This document shows, in pieces, positions 6,803-14,193 of a stretch of DNA of 19,146 bases (the first letter of the stretch is position 1; each line of letters starts with the position of its first letter). This stretch comes from DATCVA01 sp036567205 (GTDB lineage Bacteria; Pseudomonadota; Gammaproteobacteria; Burkholderiales; Burkholderiaceae_B), in NCBI GenBank assembly GCA_036567205.1, contig DATCVA010000083.1, positions 1 through 19,146 on the forward strand. The letters are read 5' to 3'. The notes under the pieces were generated by a model. It had not been told where the DNA came from. It ran no database searches and saw nothing but the letters and a program-made list of their open reading frames with translations. The translations under genes were made by a program, and so were the position numbers.

Positions 6803-7705
6803 CTACCCCGCTTTCAGCAATCTTTTAAGGCAGGCCGCACCAGACTTGCCTTTATAGGCGCTTTTCCAAAGCCGCGCGATCATGGTTTCATACATCCTTA
6901 ACGCCTCCGGCGCTGCCGTTACGGTCGCTATGCCGTTACGCACATTAGGCAATTCACCCAAACGAAAAGGACTTACTGCAAGCATCTTTTGCTTAGGGCC
7001 GGAAAACACCTGGAACGTCGAGGCAGGCATGGCGTCATCGATCAGGCCTATTTGAACATTGATGGGCTCGTTTTCCATTAATTCGGCCATGCGCCCCACC
7101 TCGTACCGTGCCGCCCGCAAGCGTTCCTTGCGAACGTTATCGGGCAAGCCTACCCTTCCGACCAGCCCCGTTTGCAAAAACCTTTCGAGCTCGCGCAGGC
7201 CGATTAAGCTGACCACATGCGGCTGGCGCACTTCAAATGTTTTCTTCCGCTCGGTAAAAATGCGCATCATTTCTTCGATTTCGTTTTCCCTGGGTGCTCC
7301 GCCAGCCTGATGAGGAGCCGCCTCAAGAAGCATTGCGCGCAAATGTCCCAGATAATCATCCGAAGTAAGCAGCATCGAGATGGGCTCGAAATGCGCGAAG
7401 ATTCTGTCCGACGTGTTTTCCAGTTGACGCATGCGTTCAAACAATCCTAACGCGTTCGAGTAATACTCTACCTCGACCCCCAAAAGCGACGCCAGCGACG
7501 TACCCAATAACTGGGCCAATCGCTCAAGCATTTCAATTTTGATGATTTCGCCTTTCTCCATGCGGTACACCACCGCACGTGAAACCCCCAATCGTGCAGC
7601 CACATCGTCGGCCTGCAGCGATGCTCCGACACGATACGCCCGCAAGCGATTCCCGAGCGCGGCAAAATCAATTGACGATTTGAATGTACCCGAATCGTCT
7701 GTCAT
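6803..7705 (-). CDS. XRE-family transcriptional regulator with C-terminal sensor-like domain
   Basis: From the ATG at 7705 the protein has 300 residues. A Cro/C1-type helix-turn-helix spans about 17-72: LGNRLRAYRVGASLQADDVA, then ARLGVSRAVVYRMEKGEIIK. A longer C-terminal region follows (about 80-295) that I cannot assign with confidence. Its end, ASTFQVFSGPKQKMLAVSPF with a final alpha/beta stretch, is vaguely like the effector regions of large XRE regulators. The frame is open to 7795, but that part overlaps the 3' end of the PyrE-like gene, so I chose the internal ATG 28 nt after its stop. The ribosome site there (GAGG, 11 nt away) is weak. Last gene of the operon, followed by a strong terminator; it probably regulates the operon in response to a pathway metabolite. 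Confidence 0.82.
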   Translation of the reverse strand: MTDDSGTFKSSIDFAALGNRLRAYRVGASLQADDVAARLGVSRAVVYRMEKGEIIKIEMLERLAQLLGTSLASLLGVEVEYYSNALGLFERMRQLENTSDRIFAHFEPISMLLTSDDYLGHLRAMLLEAAPHQAGGAPRENEIEEMMRIFTERKKTFEVRQPHVVSLIGLRELERFLQTGLVGRVGLPDNVRKERLRAARYEVGRMAELMENEPINVQIGLIDDAMPASTFQVFSGPKQKMLAVSPFRLGELPNVRNGIATVTAAPEALRMYETMIARLWKSAYKGKSGAACLKRLLKAG

Positions 7706-7733
7706 AGCGGAAACTGCCTCGGTCGCCTCAAAG

Positions 7734-8417
7734 TCAGCCTGCCGACTTGTCGGCTCCGATGCCGCCATGCGCCTGCGACCAGCGCGGCGGGTCACTCAGG
7801 AATTCCTCCAGCTCGTCCAGCACGCGCGCATCGAGGTCGTCACGCTCACGCGCAACAGCCAACACATCGCGCCATGTGGCCAGCGCATGCACGGCAACCC
7901 CCAACGGAGACATTAACCGGCCGGTTGGAAAGCTGTCGTAGTCGAAGATAATAAACAGGTCTTGCACGATGGCGCCGGCCGCCGCCAGCGCCCTGCAAAA
8001 CTTCACTTTGGAATGACCCGCCGCCATCATGTCGTCAACGAGCAAAACCTTGTCGCCCGGCTTGATCAACCCTTCGATTTGACTTTGGCCGGCCTGCTTC
8101 TTGCGCACGTACTGCATGGGCAAGTTAAGTTCTTCGGCAATCCAGGCTGCCAGGGCAATGCCGCTGGCTTCGCCGCCGACGACAGAAGCCACGCCCTTGA
8201 GCGCTCCCCGTTCCTCAAGAAGCTGCAAGCCGCGAGAAACGAGATCACGCCTGACGGCGGGAAACGAAATCAACTTGCGGCAGTCCATGTAAACCGGGCT
8301 TGCCCAGCCCGAAGGAAGGCGGAAAGGTTCGTCGGTCCGCGCTTTTACACAGCCGGCGTCAAGCAGCACAGCGGCAACCGCCTGGGCCGCCGGACCAGAG
8401 CCATAGGATGAAGTCAT
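7734..8417 (-). CDS. Orotate phosphoribosyltransferase-like protein with altered catalytic loop
   Basis: This 227-residue type I phosphoribosyltransferase resembles PyrE. FRLPSGWASPVYMDCRKLIS (32-51) matches the OPRTase substrate-side motif, VVGGEASGIALA (79-90) the core, and VLLVDDMMAAGHS (124-136) the PRPP loop. Two departures are visible. The usual flexible-loop motif AKxHG after RK is replaced by RKKQAGQSQIEG (105-116), which lacks the lysine/histidine pair and is shorter. The PRPP loop ends AAGHS rather than TAGTA. It may act on another base, work slowly, or be regulatory. GGAG lies 8 nt before the ATG. It sits 30 nt after aspartase in the same operon, away from any other pyrimidine biosynthesis gene, so it is unlikely to be the housekeeping pyrE. 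Confidence 0.82.
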   Translation of the reverse strand: MTSSYGSGPAAQAVAAVLLDAGCVKARTDEPFRLPSGWASPVYMDCRKLISFPAVRRDLVSRGLQLLEERGALKGVASVVGGEASGIALAAWIAEELNLPMQYVRKKQAGQSQIEGLIKPGDKVLLVDDMMAAGHSKVKFCRALAAAGAIVQDLFIIFDYDSFPTGRLMSPLGVAVHALATWRDVLAVARERDDLDARVLDELEEFLSDPPRWSQAHGGIGADKSAG

Positions 8418-8447
8418 AACAATATCTCCGGTAGTCGGTAAGTGCGC

Positions 8448-9884
8448 TTAAACGCCCGACGTGCCAACGACACGCTGCAACAGCTCGTAGATCCGTGGCT
8501 GAGTCAATACGTCGTGACATAAGGCATCATCCAGTTCAGCCGCGCTCATCAAACCGCGTTGCAACACCACGTCGCGCACATTAGTGCCGTTGGCATAGGT
8601 CTCGGCAGCCACCGAGGTTGCAGCCTGATAACCAATATAGGGATTCAGGGCGGTAACCAGCGAAATCGAACGCTCCAGGTTTCCCATCAGTTGATTGGAG
8701 TTGGCCGTAATGCCCTTGACGCACAGATCGGCCAGGGTATTGCATCCATTAGTCAAATGCTTGAAGCTGCGAAACAGCGCATTGGCAATAATGGGTTCGA
8801 ACGCATTGAGTTGAAGCTGTCCTGCCTCGGCTGCAAAGGTGATGGTCAGATCATTGCCAAAGACTTCGAAAGCGATTTGGTTAACGACTTCTGGGATTAC
8901 CGGATTTACCTTGCCGGGCATAATGGACGAACCTGCTTGCATTGCCGGCAAATTAATTTCGCCGAAGCCCGAGCGCGGACCGCTCGAAAGCAAACGCAGG
9001 TCGTTACAGATTTTTGAAAGCTTCACCGCGATGCGCTTGAGCGTACCCGAGACCTGTACGAAAGCACCGCAGTCTTGCGTTGCAGCGATCAGGTTTGGAG
9101 CCGTTTGCAAGTCAAGCCCCGTAATTTTCACCAGCGACTTGAGCGCTTTGGCGGCATATTCGGGATGCGCTGTAATACCGGTGCCAATTGCTGTCGCGCC
9201 AAGATTGATTTCGCGCACCTGCAACAGCGTTTCGCGCAGCCGCGCAATGTCGTCCTCAAGCATTGCCGAAAAGGTCGAGAATTCTTGGCCCAGCGTCATT
9301 GGCACCGCGTCCTGCAGTTGCGTGCGGCCAATTTTAAGCAACGGGGCGAACTCAATAGCCTTGGCGGCGAACTCGGCGCGCAAATGCTCCATGGCCCCCA
9401 ACAGCCGTTCAATGGCGAAACAGGTAGCAATATGGATGGCAGTCGGATACACATCATTCGTGCTCTGCGCCATGTTTACGTCTTCATTCGGATGCAGATA
9501 CTGATACTCGCCCCGCTCATGCCCCAGGATTTCCAGCGCCCGGTTGCAAACTACTTCGTTTGCATTCATATTGGTCGAGGTGCCCGCACCGCCTTGAATT
9601 ACATCGACCACAAACTGGTCGTGAAGCGCGCCGCCGCGTATCTCTATGCAAGCTGCCACGATGGCGTCGCACTTCGTCTTGGGCAGCAGCCCGAGTTCAG
9701 TGTTGGCTTCAGCAGCAGCCTGCTTGACCGACGCTAGCGCGACGACTAATTCAGGAAACGCCGAAACCGTAGTGCCCGAGATCTGAAAATTCTCGGTCGC
9801 GCGCAGAGTATGTATGCCGTAATAAGCCTCGACCGGCACTTGGCGTTCGCCTAAAAGATCGTGCTCAAAACGAAATTGGGTCAT
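8448..9884 (-). CDS. aspA: Aspartate ammonia-lyase (aspartase)
   Basis: The 478-residue protein follows E. coli AspA closely along its whole length. It opens RFEHDLLGERQVPVEAYYGI. The superfamily regions are GGAGTSTNMNANEV (98-111), QSTNDVYPT (140-148), GRTQLQDAVPMTLGQEF (186-202) and the flexible SS-loop signature GSSIMPGKVNP (318-328), which contains the catalytic serine at 319/320. The aspartase-type opening and LGATAIGTGI favour aspartase over class II fumarase. The enzyme converts L-aspartate to fumarate and ammonia in the cytoplasm. It lies 53 nt after the carbamoylase and 30 nt before the PyrE-like gene, all minus strand. This makes it the second step of a proposed carbamoyl-aspartate route. 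AGAG before the ATG is a modest ribosome site. Confidence 0.94.
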   Translation of the reverse strand: MTQFRFEHDLLGERQVPVEAYYGIHTLRATENFQISGTTVSAFPELVVALASVKQAAAEANTELGLLPKTKCDAIVAACIEIRGGALHDQFVVDVIQGGAGTSTNMNANEVVCNRALEILGHERGEYQYLHPNEDVNMAQSTNDVYPTAIHIATCFAIERLLGAMEHLRAEFAAKAIEFAPLLKIGRTQLQDAVPMTLGQEFSTFSAMLEDDIARLRETLLQVREINLGATAIGTGITAHPEYAAKALKSLVKITGLDLQTAPNLIAATQDCGAFVQVSGTLKRIAVKLSKICNDLRLLSSGPRSGFGEINLPAMQAGSSIMPGKVNPVIPEVVNQIAFEVFGNDLTITFAAEAGQLQLNAFEPIIANALFRSFKHLTNGCNTLADLCVKGITANSNQLMGNLERSISLVTALNPYIGYQAATSVAAETYANGTNVRDVVLQRGLMSAAELDDALCHDVLTQPRIYELLQRVVGTSGV

Positions 9885-9937
9885 ATCGGTCTCTAAAATA
9901 AATTGGTAGTAAATAGTTTGAATGGATAGAATAAACG

Positions 9938-11194
9938 TCAGGCCAACTGAGCCAGCGTATCGTTTAGCACCTGGACGCCAAGCATGAAGTCATCGATATC
10001 CATAGCCTCGTGCGGGTTATGCGAACCGTTCTGGTTTCGTACAAACAGCATTCCGCTTGGAATGCCCGCATTGGCAAATAGCGATGCATCATGACCTGCA
10101 CCGCTTGGAATAACCTCGAAAGCGGTATCCCGCGCGGCGCAAGAGTGCGACAGCATATCGCAAATGCGCCCGTCCATCGTAGCCGGATCGCTTAGCAAGC
10201 GACGATCAAACTCGAAGCGTACGCCCCGCTCGCGGCTGATGGCAGCGCATTCGGCGTGCATCAATTGATAAAACGCTTCCAGCGTGTCGGTGCTTTTGCT
10301 ACGAGCTTCAAAGCTAAAGTTTACCCGACCGGGAATACGCGAAATAGAATGCTCTGCCGAGTCCGTATTCACAACCCCCGCCGTCACCACAAGATCGGTA
10401 CCCCGTTCTAGCAACACGCGCCAGTGTTCATCCAGACGCATAATGAGATCGGCCACCGCAAACATGGCGTCATGTCGCAGCCAGCGCGGCACCACTCCGG
10501 AATGCTGCGCATCGCCCACACAAGTAATATTATTGTGCCGCACGTTGCCGCGAATACCCGACACGACAGCCACAGGCAACTCGCGAGCCACCATCACCGG
10601 CCCTTGCTCGATATGCAGCTCAAGATAAGCCTTGACTCTGGACTTATCGAACAGAATCTGCTGAGAACGAATCGCGTCGACATCGGCGCCGGCCTTTTCC
10701 ATATATTTAGCCAGCGTTTCACCGGTCACGCGCTGCGTCAGTTCAAGGTCGGCGTTGCTTAGCTTTCCGAACAGTGCGCCCGAACCCATGTACGCCTTGC
10801 CGAACCAGGCGCTCTCTTCACCACGAAAAGCAACTACTTCAAGCGGCAAGCAATTAGCACGACCTTCGCGCTGACGCGCAACCAGACACAGCAAACCGGC
10901 CACCACACCGGCCAGCCCGTCAAAGTTGCCGCCCTGGGGCACCGAGTCGATGTGGGAGCCGACCCATGCAACCGGCGCGCCGGGCTCGCCCCCCGGCTGG
11001 CGAAAAACGATGTTAGCGGCGCGATCGGACTCGACCTCAAGGCCTTCGGCCAAGGCAAAGTCGCGCAGGTAATCGCCGGCTGCGGATTCTCCACGGCCGT
11101 AGCTCTCGCGCGTGACGCCTACGCCATCAAAAGACAGCTCGCGCACGTCGTCGAAGATCTTTTCAGCCAATGACCGAAACTGAAGGAGATTCAT
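9938..11194 (-). CDS. Zn-dependent N-carbamoyl amino acid hydrolase / ureidopropionase-allantoate amidohydrolase family (M20)
   Basis: The 418-residue protein is a hydantoinase/carbamoylase-type amidase. The bimetal ligands are visible: H81 in GSHIDS, D92 in GGNFDG, E127 in FRGEES, H194 in LELHIEQGP and H392 in SHNPHEAM. PSGAGHDA (363-370) and the dimerisation-domain motif IPGR are also present. The family hydrolyses N-carbamoyl amino acids, N-carbamoyl-beta-alanine or allantoate to the amine, CO2 and ammonia. An aspartase is the next gene, so I infer N-carbamoyl-L-aspartate as a likely substrate; this is not shown by sequence. I chose the ATG at 11194, where homology begins. The frame is open to 11302, but that extension is basic and low-complexity and passes beyond a plausible promoter-leader region. 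Length is normal for the family. Confidence 0.9.
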   Translation of the reverse strand: MNLLQFRSLAEKIFDDVRELSFDGVGVTRESYGRGESAAGDYLRDFALAEGLEVESDRAANIVFRQPGGEPGAPVAWVGSHIDSVPQGGNFDGLAGVVAGLLCLVARQREGRANCLPLEVVAFRGEESAWFGKAYMGSGALFGKLSNADLELTQRVTGETLAKYMEKAGADVDAIRSQQILFDKSRVKAYLELHIEQGPVMVARELPVAVVSGIRGNVRHNNITCVGDAQHSGVVPRWLRHDAMFAVADLIMRLDEHWRVLLERGTDLVVTAGVVNTDSAEHSISRIPGRVNFSFEARSKSTDTLEAFYQLMHAECAAISRERGVRFEFDRRLLSDPATMDGRICDMLSHSCAARDTAFEVIPSGAGHDASLFANAGIPSGMLFVRNQNGSHNPHEAMDIDDFMLGVQVLNDTLAQLA

Positions 11195-11364
11195 AATTCT
11201 TTTTTCATGGAAAAATAAAAATACCGCCCGCTTTCGCGAGCGCTTGTGAAGCAGGGTGGAACGTTCTGCAACCCGTAAATATACTGCTAATAACACCGCC
11301 ATGTATTATTTTCGATACTGGTCTTATTTTTGAGACTTTTGCCGCCAACGTTTTCCAGCCAATT

Positions 11365-11394
11365 TTTATAGATATACACCCTGATCAATGTAAA
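11365..11394 (-). promoter_or_regulatory. Candidate promoter of the carbamoylase operon
   Basis: On the minus strand TTTACA (11389-11394) and TATAAA (11365-11370) are each 5 of 6 matches to the sigma-70 hexamers, separated by 18 nt. They lie about 170 nt upstream of the carbamoylase start, in the 247-nt gap after the LysR gene. The long leader between promoter and start shows no recognisable riboswitch. Chosen by eye. Confidence 0.45.
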
Positions 11395-11441
11395 TATTGA
11401 GTATCCCGGACTATCAAAAATCTAGTGTGGGCGACAGCACA

Positions 11442-12350
11442 CTACCCGCGCCTACCTGCAAATAATCCGACGGCTTTCTCGCGCAGCCAGCGGTTTCCTG
11501 CATCGTGCTCGAATCGTTTGCTCCAGTGCAATGAAACGCTGAAATCCCGCAACGGAAATGGCGCCTCGATCATTGCGCAACCACCCTCGCTGACAAAATT
11601 GCAGGCTGTCTGGCGCGGTATAAGCCCACACAGATCTGTCGCCCTGATAATGTCAGGCAGTACCAGGAAATGTTCGGTAGTCAGGCACACACGGTCGTCA
11701 AGGTTTAGTAATTGCAAGATCCGCAGTGTGTCGGTATGTGTGCGCACTGACACAAAGTCCAGCGAACGCAGTCCTTGCAACGAGGCCTGTTCGGTTTTTC
11801 GCCGCTGCATAAACGGATGCCCCTCGCGCAGCAATACCACGTAGCGATCGCTGAACAGTTCGGTGCGCTGCGTCGCGGTGACTTTGGGCAGAAACCCGAA
11901 AGCAAAGTCAATGCGGCCGCTATCCAGAGCATCGGCGATATCGGTTTCAGCCAAAGGCATTGTTTCAATGCGAACAGCGGGCGCTACGCCGCGTGCCATA
12001 TGCATCAGGTCGGGTAAAAACCGCCCTTCGCCGATATCGCTCATGTGTATTCGGAACACCCGCCGCGATTGCGCCGGATCGAATTGGCGCGGCTCGTTAA
12101 GCGCCTGCTCGATGGAACCAAGGGCCCCTTGCACGGCAACGGCCAGGCGATCGGCGCGCTGTGTAGGCCGGACGCCGCCGGCAGCCCTGACAAATAGCGA
12201 ATCGCGCAAGAAAATGCGCAAGCGGGCAAGCCCCTGGCTGGCCGTGGGCTGGCTAATATCAAGCTCTTCGGCCGCGCGGCTTACGCTGCGTGTTCGATAG
12301 ACAGCATCGAACAACCGCAGCAAATTAAGGTCAATGTCTTTAGTATTCAT
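11442..12350 (-). CDS. LysR-family transcriptional regulator (NahR/DntR/NodD-like branch)
   Basis: The 302-residue protein begins with a LysR helix-turn-helix at about 8-67: LNLLRLFDAVYRTRSVSRAA, then LDISQPTASQGLARLR. A periplasmic-binding-like effector domain spans about 98-295. The opening FRIHMSDIGEGRFLPDLM and IDFAFGFLP resemble the NahR/DntR/LinR/NodD group, whose effectors are mostly aromatic acids or flavonoids. It is divergent from benzoylformate decarboxylase with 172 nt between starts, so it most likely activates that operon in response to an aromatic acid. It is also the same strand as, and upstream of, the carbamoylase operon, so control of that operon is possible but less likely. 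No clear ribosome site is seen before the ATG. Confidence 0.9.
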   Translation of the reverse strand: MNTKDIDLNLLRLFDAVYRTRSVSRAAEELDISQPTASQGLARLRIFLRDSLFVRAAGGVRPTQRADRLAVAVQGALGSIEQALNEPRQFDPAQSRRVFRIHMSDIGEGRFLPDLMHMARGVAPAVRIETMPLAETDIADALDSGRIDFAFGFLPKVTATQRTELFSDRYVVLLREGHPFMQRRKTEQASLQGLRSLDFVSVRTHTDTLRILQLLNLDDRVCLTTEHFLVLPDIIRATDLCGLIPRQTACNFVSEGGCAMIEAPFPLRDFSVSLHWSKRFEHDAGNRWLREKAVGLFAGRRG

Positions 12351-12366
12351 TTATTTAATAATAGAT

Positions 12367-12387
12367 ATTCACTTTATTGTATAGAAT
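12367..12387. promoter_or_regulatory. Candidate LysR binding site in the divergent mdlC region
   Basis: ATTC (12367-12370) and GAAT (12384-12387) form an inverted repeat with 13 nt between them, containing a T-N11-A core (T12369, A12381). It lies just upstream of the LysR start, on the side expected for a site that activates mdlC and autoregulates LysR. The arms are only 4 bp and the region is AT-rich, so chance is possible. Confidence 0.35.
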
Positions 12388-12522
12388 TATGTCGATCCCG
12401 CAAGCATAATCAAAAAACAAGGCGCGAACCGGCCCGTCCGCCAGCGCCGCCCGCTCAGCCTTCAAAAGACCTTATGCCGAATCTCCATGTCCGGCACAGG
12501 CCCCGGAAAACACAGGAACACC

Positions 12523-14151
12523 ATGTCACAGCCAACCACTATTGCCACGGCTCCGCGTACCAACCCGCTTGCGCAAAGCACAAAGCCTACCGTCCGGGAG
12601 GTCGTACTCGACTTGTTGCGGTCATTTAATATGACTACTATCTTTGGCAATCCCGGCTCTACCGAATTGCCGTTATTCCTGGATTTTCCCGACGACTTTA
12701 ATTACAAACTGGGATTACAAGAAGCAATTGTGGTCGGCATGGCAGACGGCTATGCCCAGGCGACACGCAATGCGGCCTTTATCAACCTGCACTCGGCCGC
12801 TGGCGTGGGCAATGCCATGGGTAATATTTTTACTGCATTCAAAAACAGCACGCCGCTGGTCATTACTGCCGGACAGCAAGCTCGATCCATCTTGCCGTTC
12901 GACCCGTTCCTCTATTCCGCCCAGGCTACGGAACTGCCCAAGCCGTACGTCAAATGGAGCGTCGAACCAGCCCGCGCCGAAGACGTACCATTAGCCATTG
13001 CCCGCGCGTATTACATTGCCATGCAGCAGCCGCGCGGCCCCGTGCTGGTATCAATTCCTGCCGACGACTGGAGCAAACCATGCGATTACGTCCAGGCGCG
13101 TGAAGTCAGTACGGCCATTGCTCCCGAGCCGCGCCTTCTGGAAAAAATGGCCGGTGCACTCAACGCCTGTCAATCCCCCGTCTTCGTGATTGGAGATGGC
13201 GTCGACCGCGATGGCGCGTGGGACCTTGTGGTAGAACTAGCCGAACGCCACAATGCCCGCGTCTGGACCGCACCAATGTCAGGCCGTAGCGGCTTTCCCG
13301 GAGACCATGCTTTGTTCGCGGGCTACCTGCCGGCCATGCGCGAAAAAATTGTCAGCTTGCTGAACCAGCATGACCTGATACTGGTCCTTGGTGCGCCCGC
13401 CTTCACCTACCATATAGAAGGATCCGGCCCTCACGTCCCTGCCGGCGCGGTGCTGTATCAAATGATCGACGACGCCAATATCGCGGCATGGACACCCGAG
13501 GGCTCTTCGATTGTCTGCAGCATTGACCTGGGCGTAAAGGCTTTGCTGGCGCGCCCTGCGCCTGCCAAGCGCTCTTTACCCCAGCCCCGCCAGGCACCGC
13601 CTCGCGCCGAGCCTACTATGCCTATGTCGCCCGCTTACCTGCTGCAAACGCTGGATGAAGTCCGCGACCGCAACGCCATCATCGTCGAAGAGTCGCCTAG
13701 CTCGCGACCCATCATGCATCAGTACATGCCCATTTATCACAGCGAAACGTTTTATACCTGCGCCAGCGGCGGATTGGGGCACAGCTTGCCGGCGGCCGTC
13801 GGCGTGGCTCTTGCCAAGCCGGGCAAAAAAGTAATTGGCTTGATGGGCGACGGCTCAAGCATGTATTCTATCCAGGCCTTATGGAGCGCCGCGCAGCTTA
13901 AATTACCGATTACGTTCATTATTGTAAAAAACCGGCGCTACGCGGCATTACAAGAGTTCGCGCCTACTTTCGGCTTCAAGCCCGACTCGCCACTCGAAGG
14001 ATGCGACCTGCCTGACATCGACTTTGTCGCGCTTGCCAAAGGCCAGGGATGTGAAGCCGTTCATGTTGGCGATCCGGCGCAACTCCATGACGTATTGCGA
14101 AACGCGCTTGCTTCCCCGCTTCCCATCCTTGTCGAGGTCGACGTAGCCTGA
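12523..14151 (+). CDS. mdlC: Benzoylformate decarboxylase-type thiamine diphosphate enzyme
   Basis: The 542-residue ThDP-dependent decarboxylase keeps the residues that define benzoylformate decarboxylase in Pseudomonas putida. S46 in FGNPGSTELP, E67 in GLQEAIVVGMADGYA, H90 in NLHSAAG and H297 in GAPAFTYH correspond to its S26, E47, H70 and H281. The ThDP/Mg motif begins MGDGSS at 441 and ends IIVKNRRYAAL, where NRR replaces the usual NGT after the metal-binding Asn. The reaction is decarboxylation of benzoylformate (phenylglyoxylate) or a similar aryl-2-oxoacid to an aldehyde. I chose the ATG at 12523, which has AGGA 5 nt upstream, over one at 12487, which has none. The aldehyde dehydrogenase 42 nt downstream fits the next step. 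Mandelate dehydrogenase and racemase genes are absent from the window. Confidence 0.9.
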   Translation: MSQPTTIATAPRTNPLAQSTKPTVREVVLDLLRSFNMTTIFGNPGSTELPLFLDFPDDFNYKLGLQEAIVVGMADGYAQATRNAAFINLHSAAGVGNAMGNIFTAFKNSTPLVITAGQQARSILPFDPFLYSAQATELPKPYVKWSVEPARAEDVPLAIARAYYIAMQQPRGPVLVSIPADDWSKPCDYVQAREVSTAIAPEPRLLEKMAGALNACQSPVFVIGDGVDRDGAWDLVVELAERHNARVWTAPMSGRSGFPGDHALFAGYLPAMREKIVSLLNQHDLILVLGAPAFTYHIEGSGPHVPAGAVLYQMIDDANIAAWTPEGSSIVCSIDLGVKALLARPAPAKRSLPQPRQAPPRAEPTMPMSPAYLLQTLDEVRDRNAIIVEESPSSRPIMHQYMPIYHSETFYTCASGGLGHSLPAAVGVALAKPGKKVIGLMGDGSSMYSIQALWSAAQLKLPITFIIVKNRRYAALQEFAPTFGFKPDSPLEGCDLPDIDFVALAKGQGCEAVHVGDPAQLHDVLRNALASPLPILVEVDVA

Positions 14152-14193
14152 AACGCCCCACCTGTATCAACACTTCTTTTATTGGAGCCATCC

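Noticed and set aside
6711..6857. Small plus-strand ORF starting MAKPPFAVNKTKDHKIKKP
   Set aside because: It runs through the minus-strand intrinsic terminator and into the 3' end of the XRE gene; the Lys-rich part comes from the terminator T-run read on the other strand.
7706..7795. 30-codon upstream extension of the XRE regulator
   Set aside because: Most of it overlaps the PyrE-like coding sequence in another frame and adds no helix-turn-helix residues, though a start within it cannot be fully excluded.
8839..9737. Two plus-strand ORFs of about 220 codons inside aspartase
   Set aside because: Both are antisense shadows of a strongly conserved aspA coding sequence and have no recognisable domains.
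11195..11302. 36-codon N-terminal extension of the carbamoylase
   Set aside because: Family homology begins at MNLLQF, and the extension is basic with no similarity to the family.
11397..11417. TTGA-N13-TCAA repeat upstream of the carbamoylase promoter as a LysR site
   Set aside because: The arms are only 4 bp with no inner symmetry; too weak to claim as an operator.
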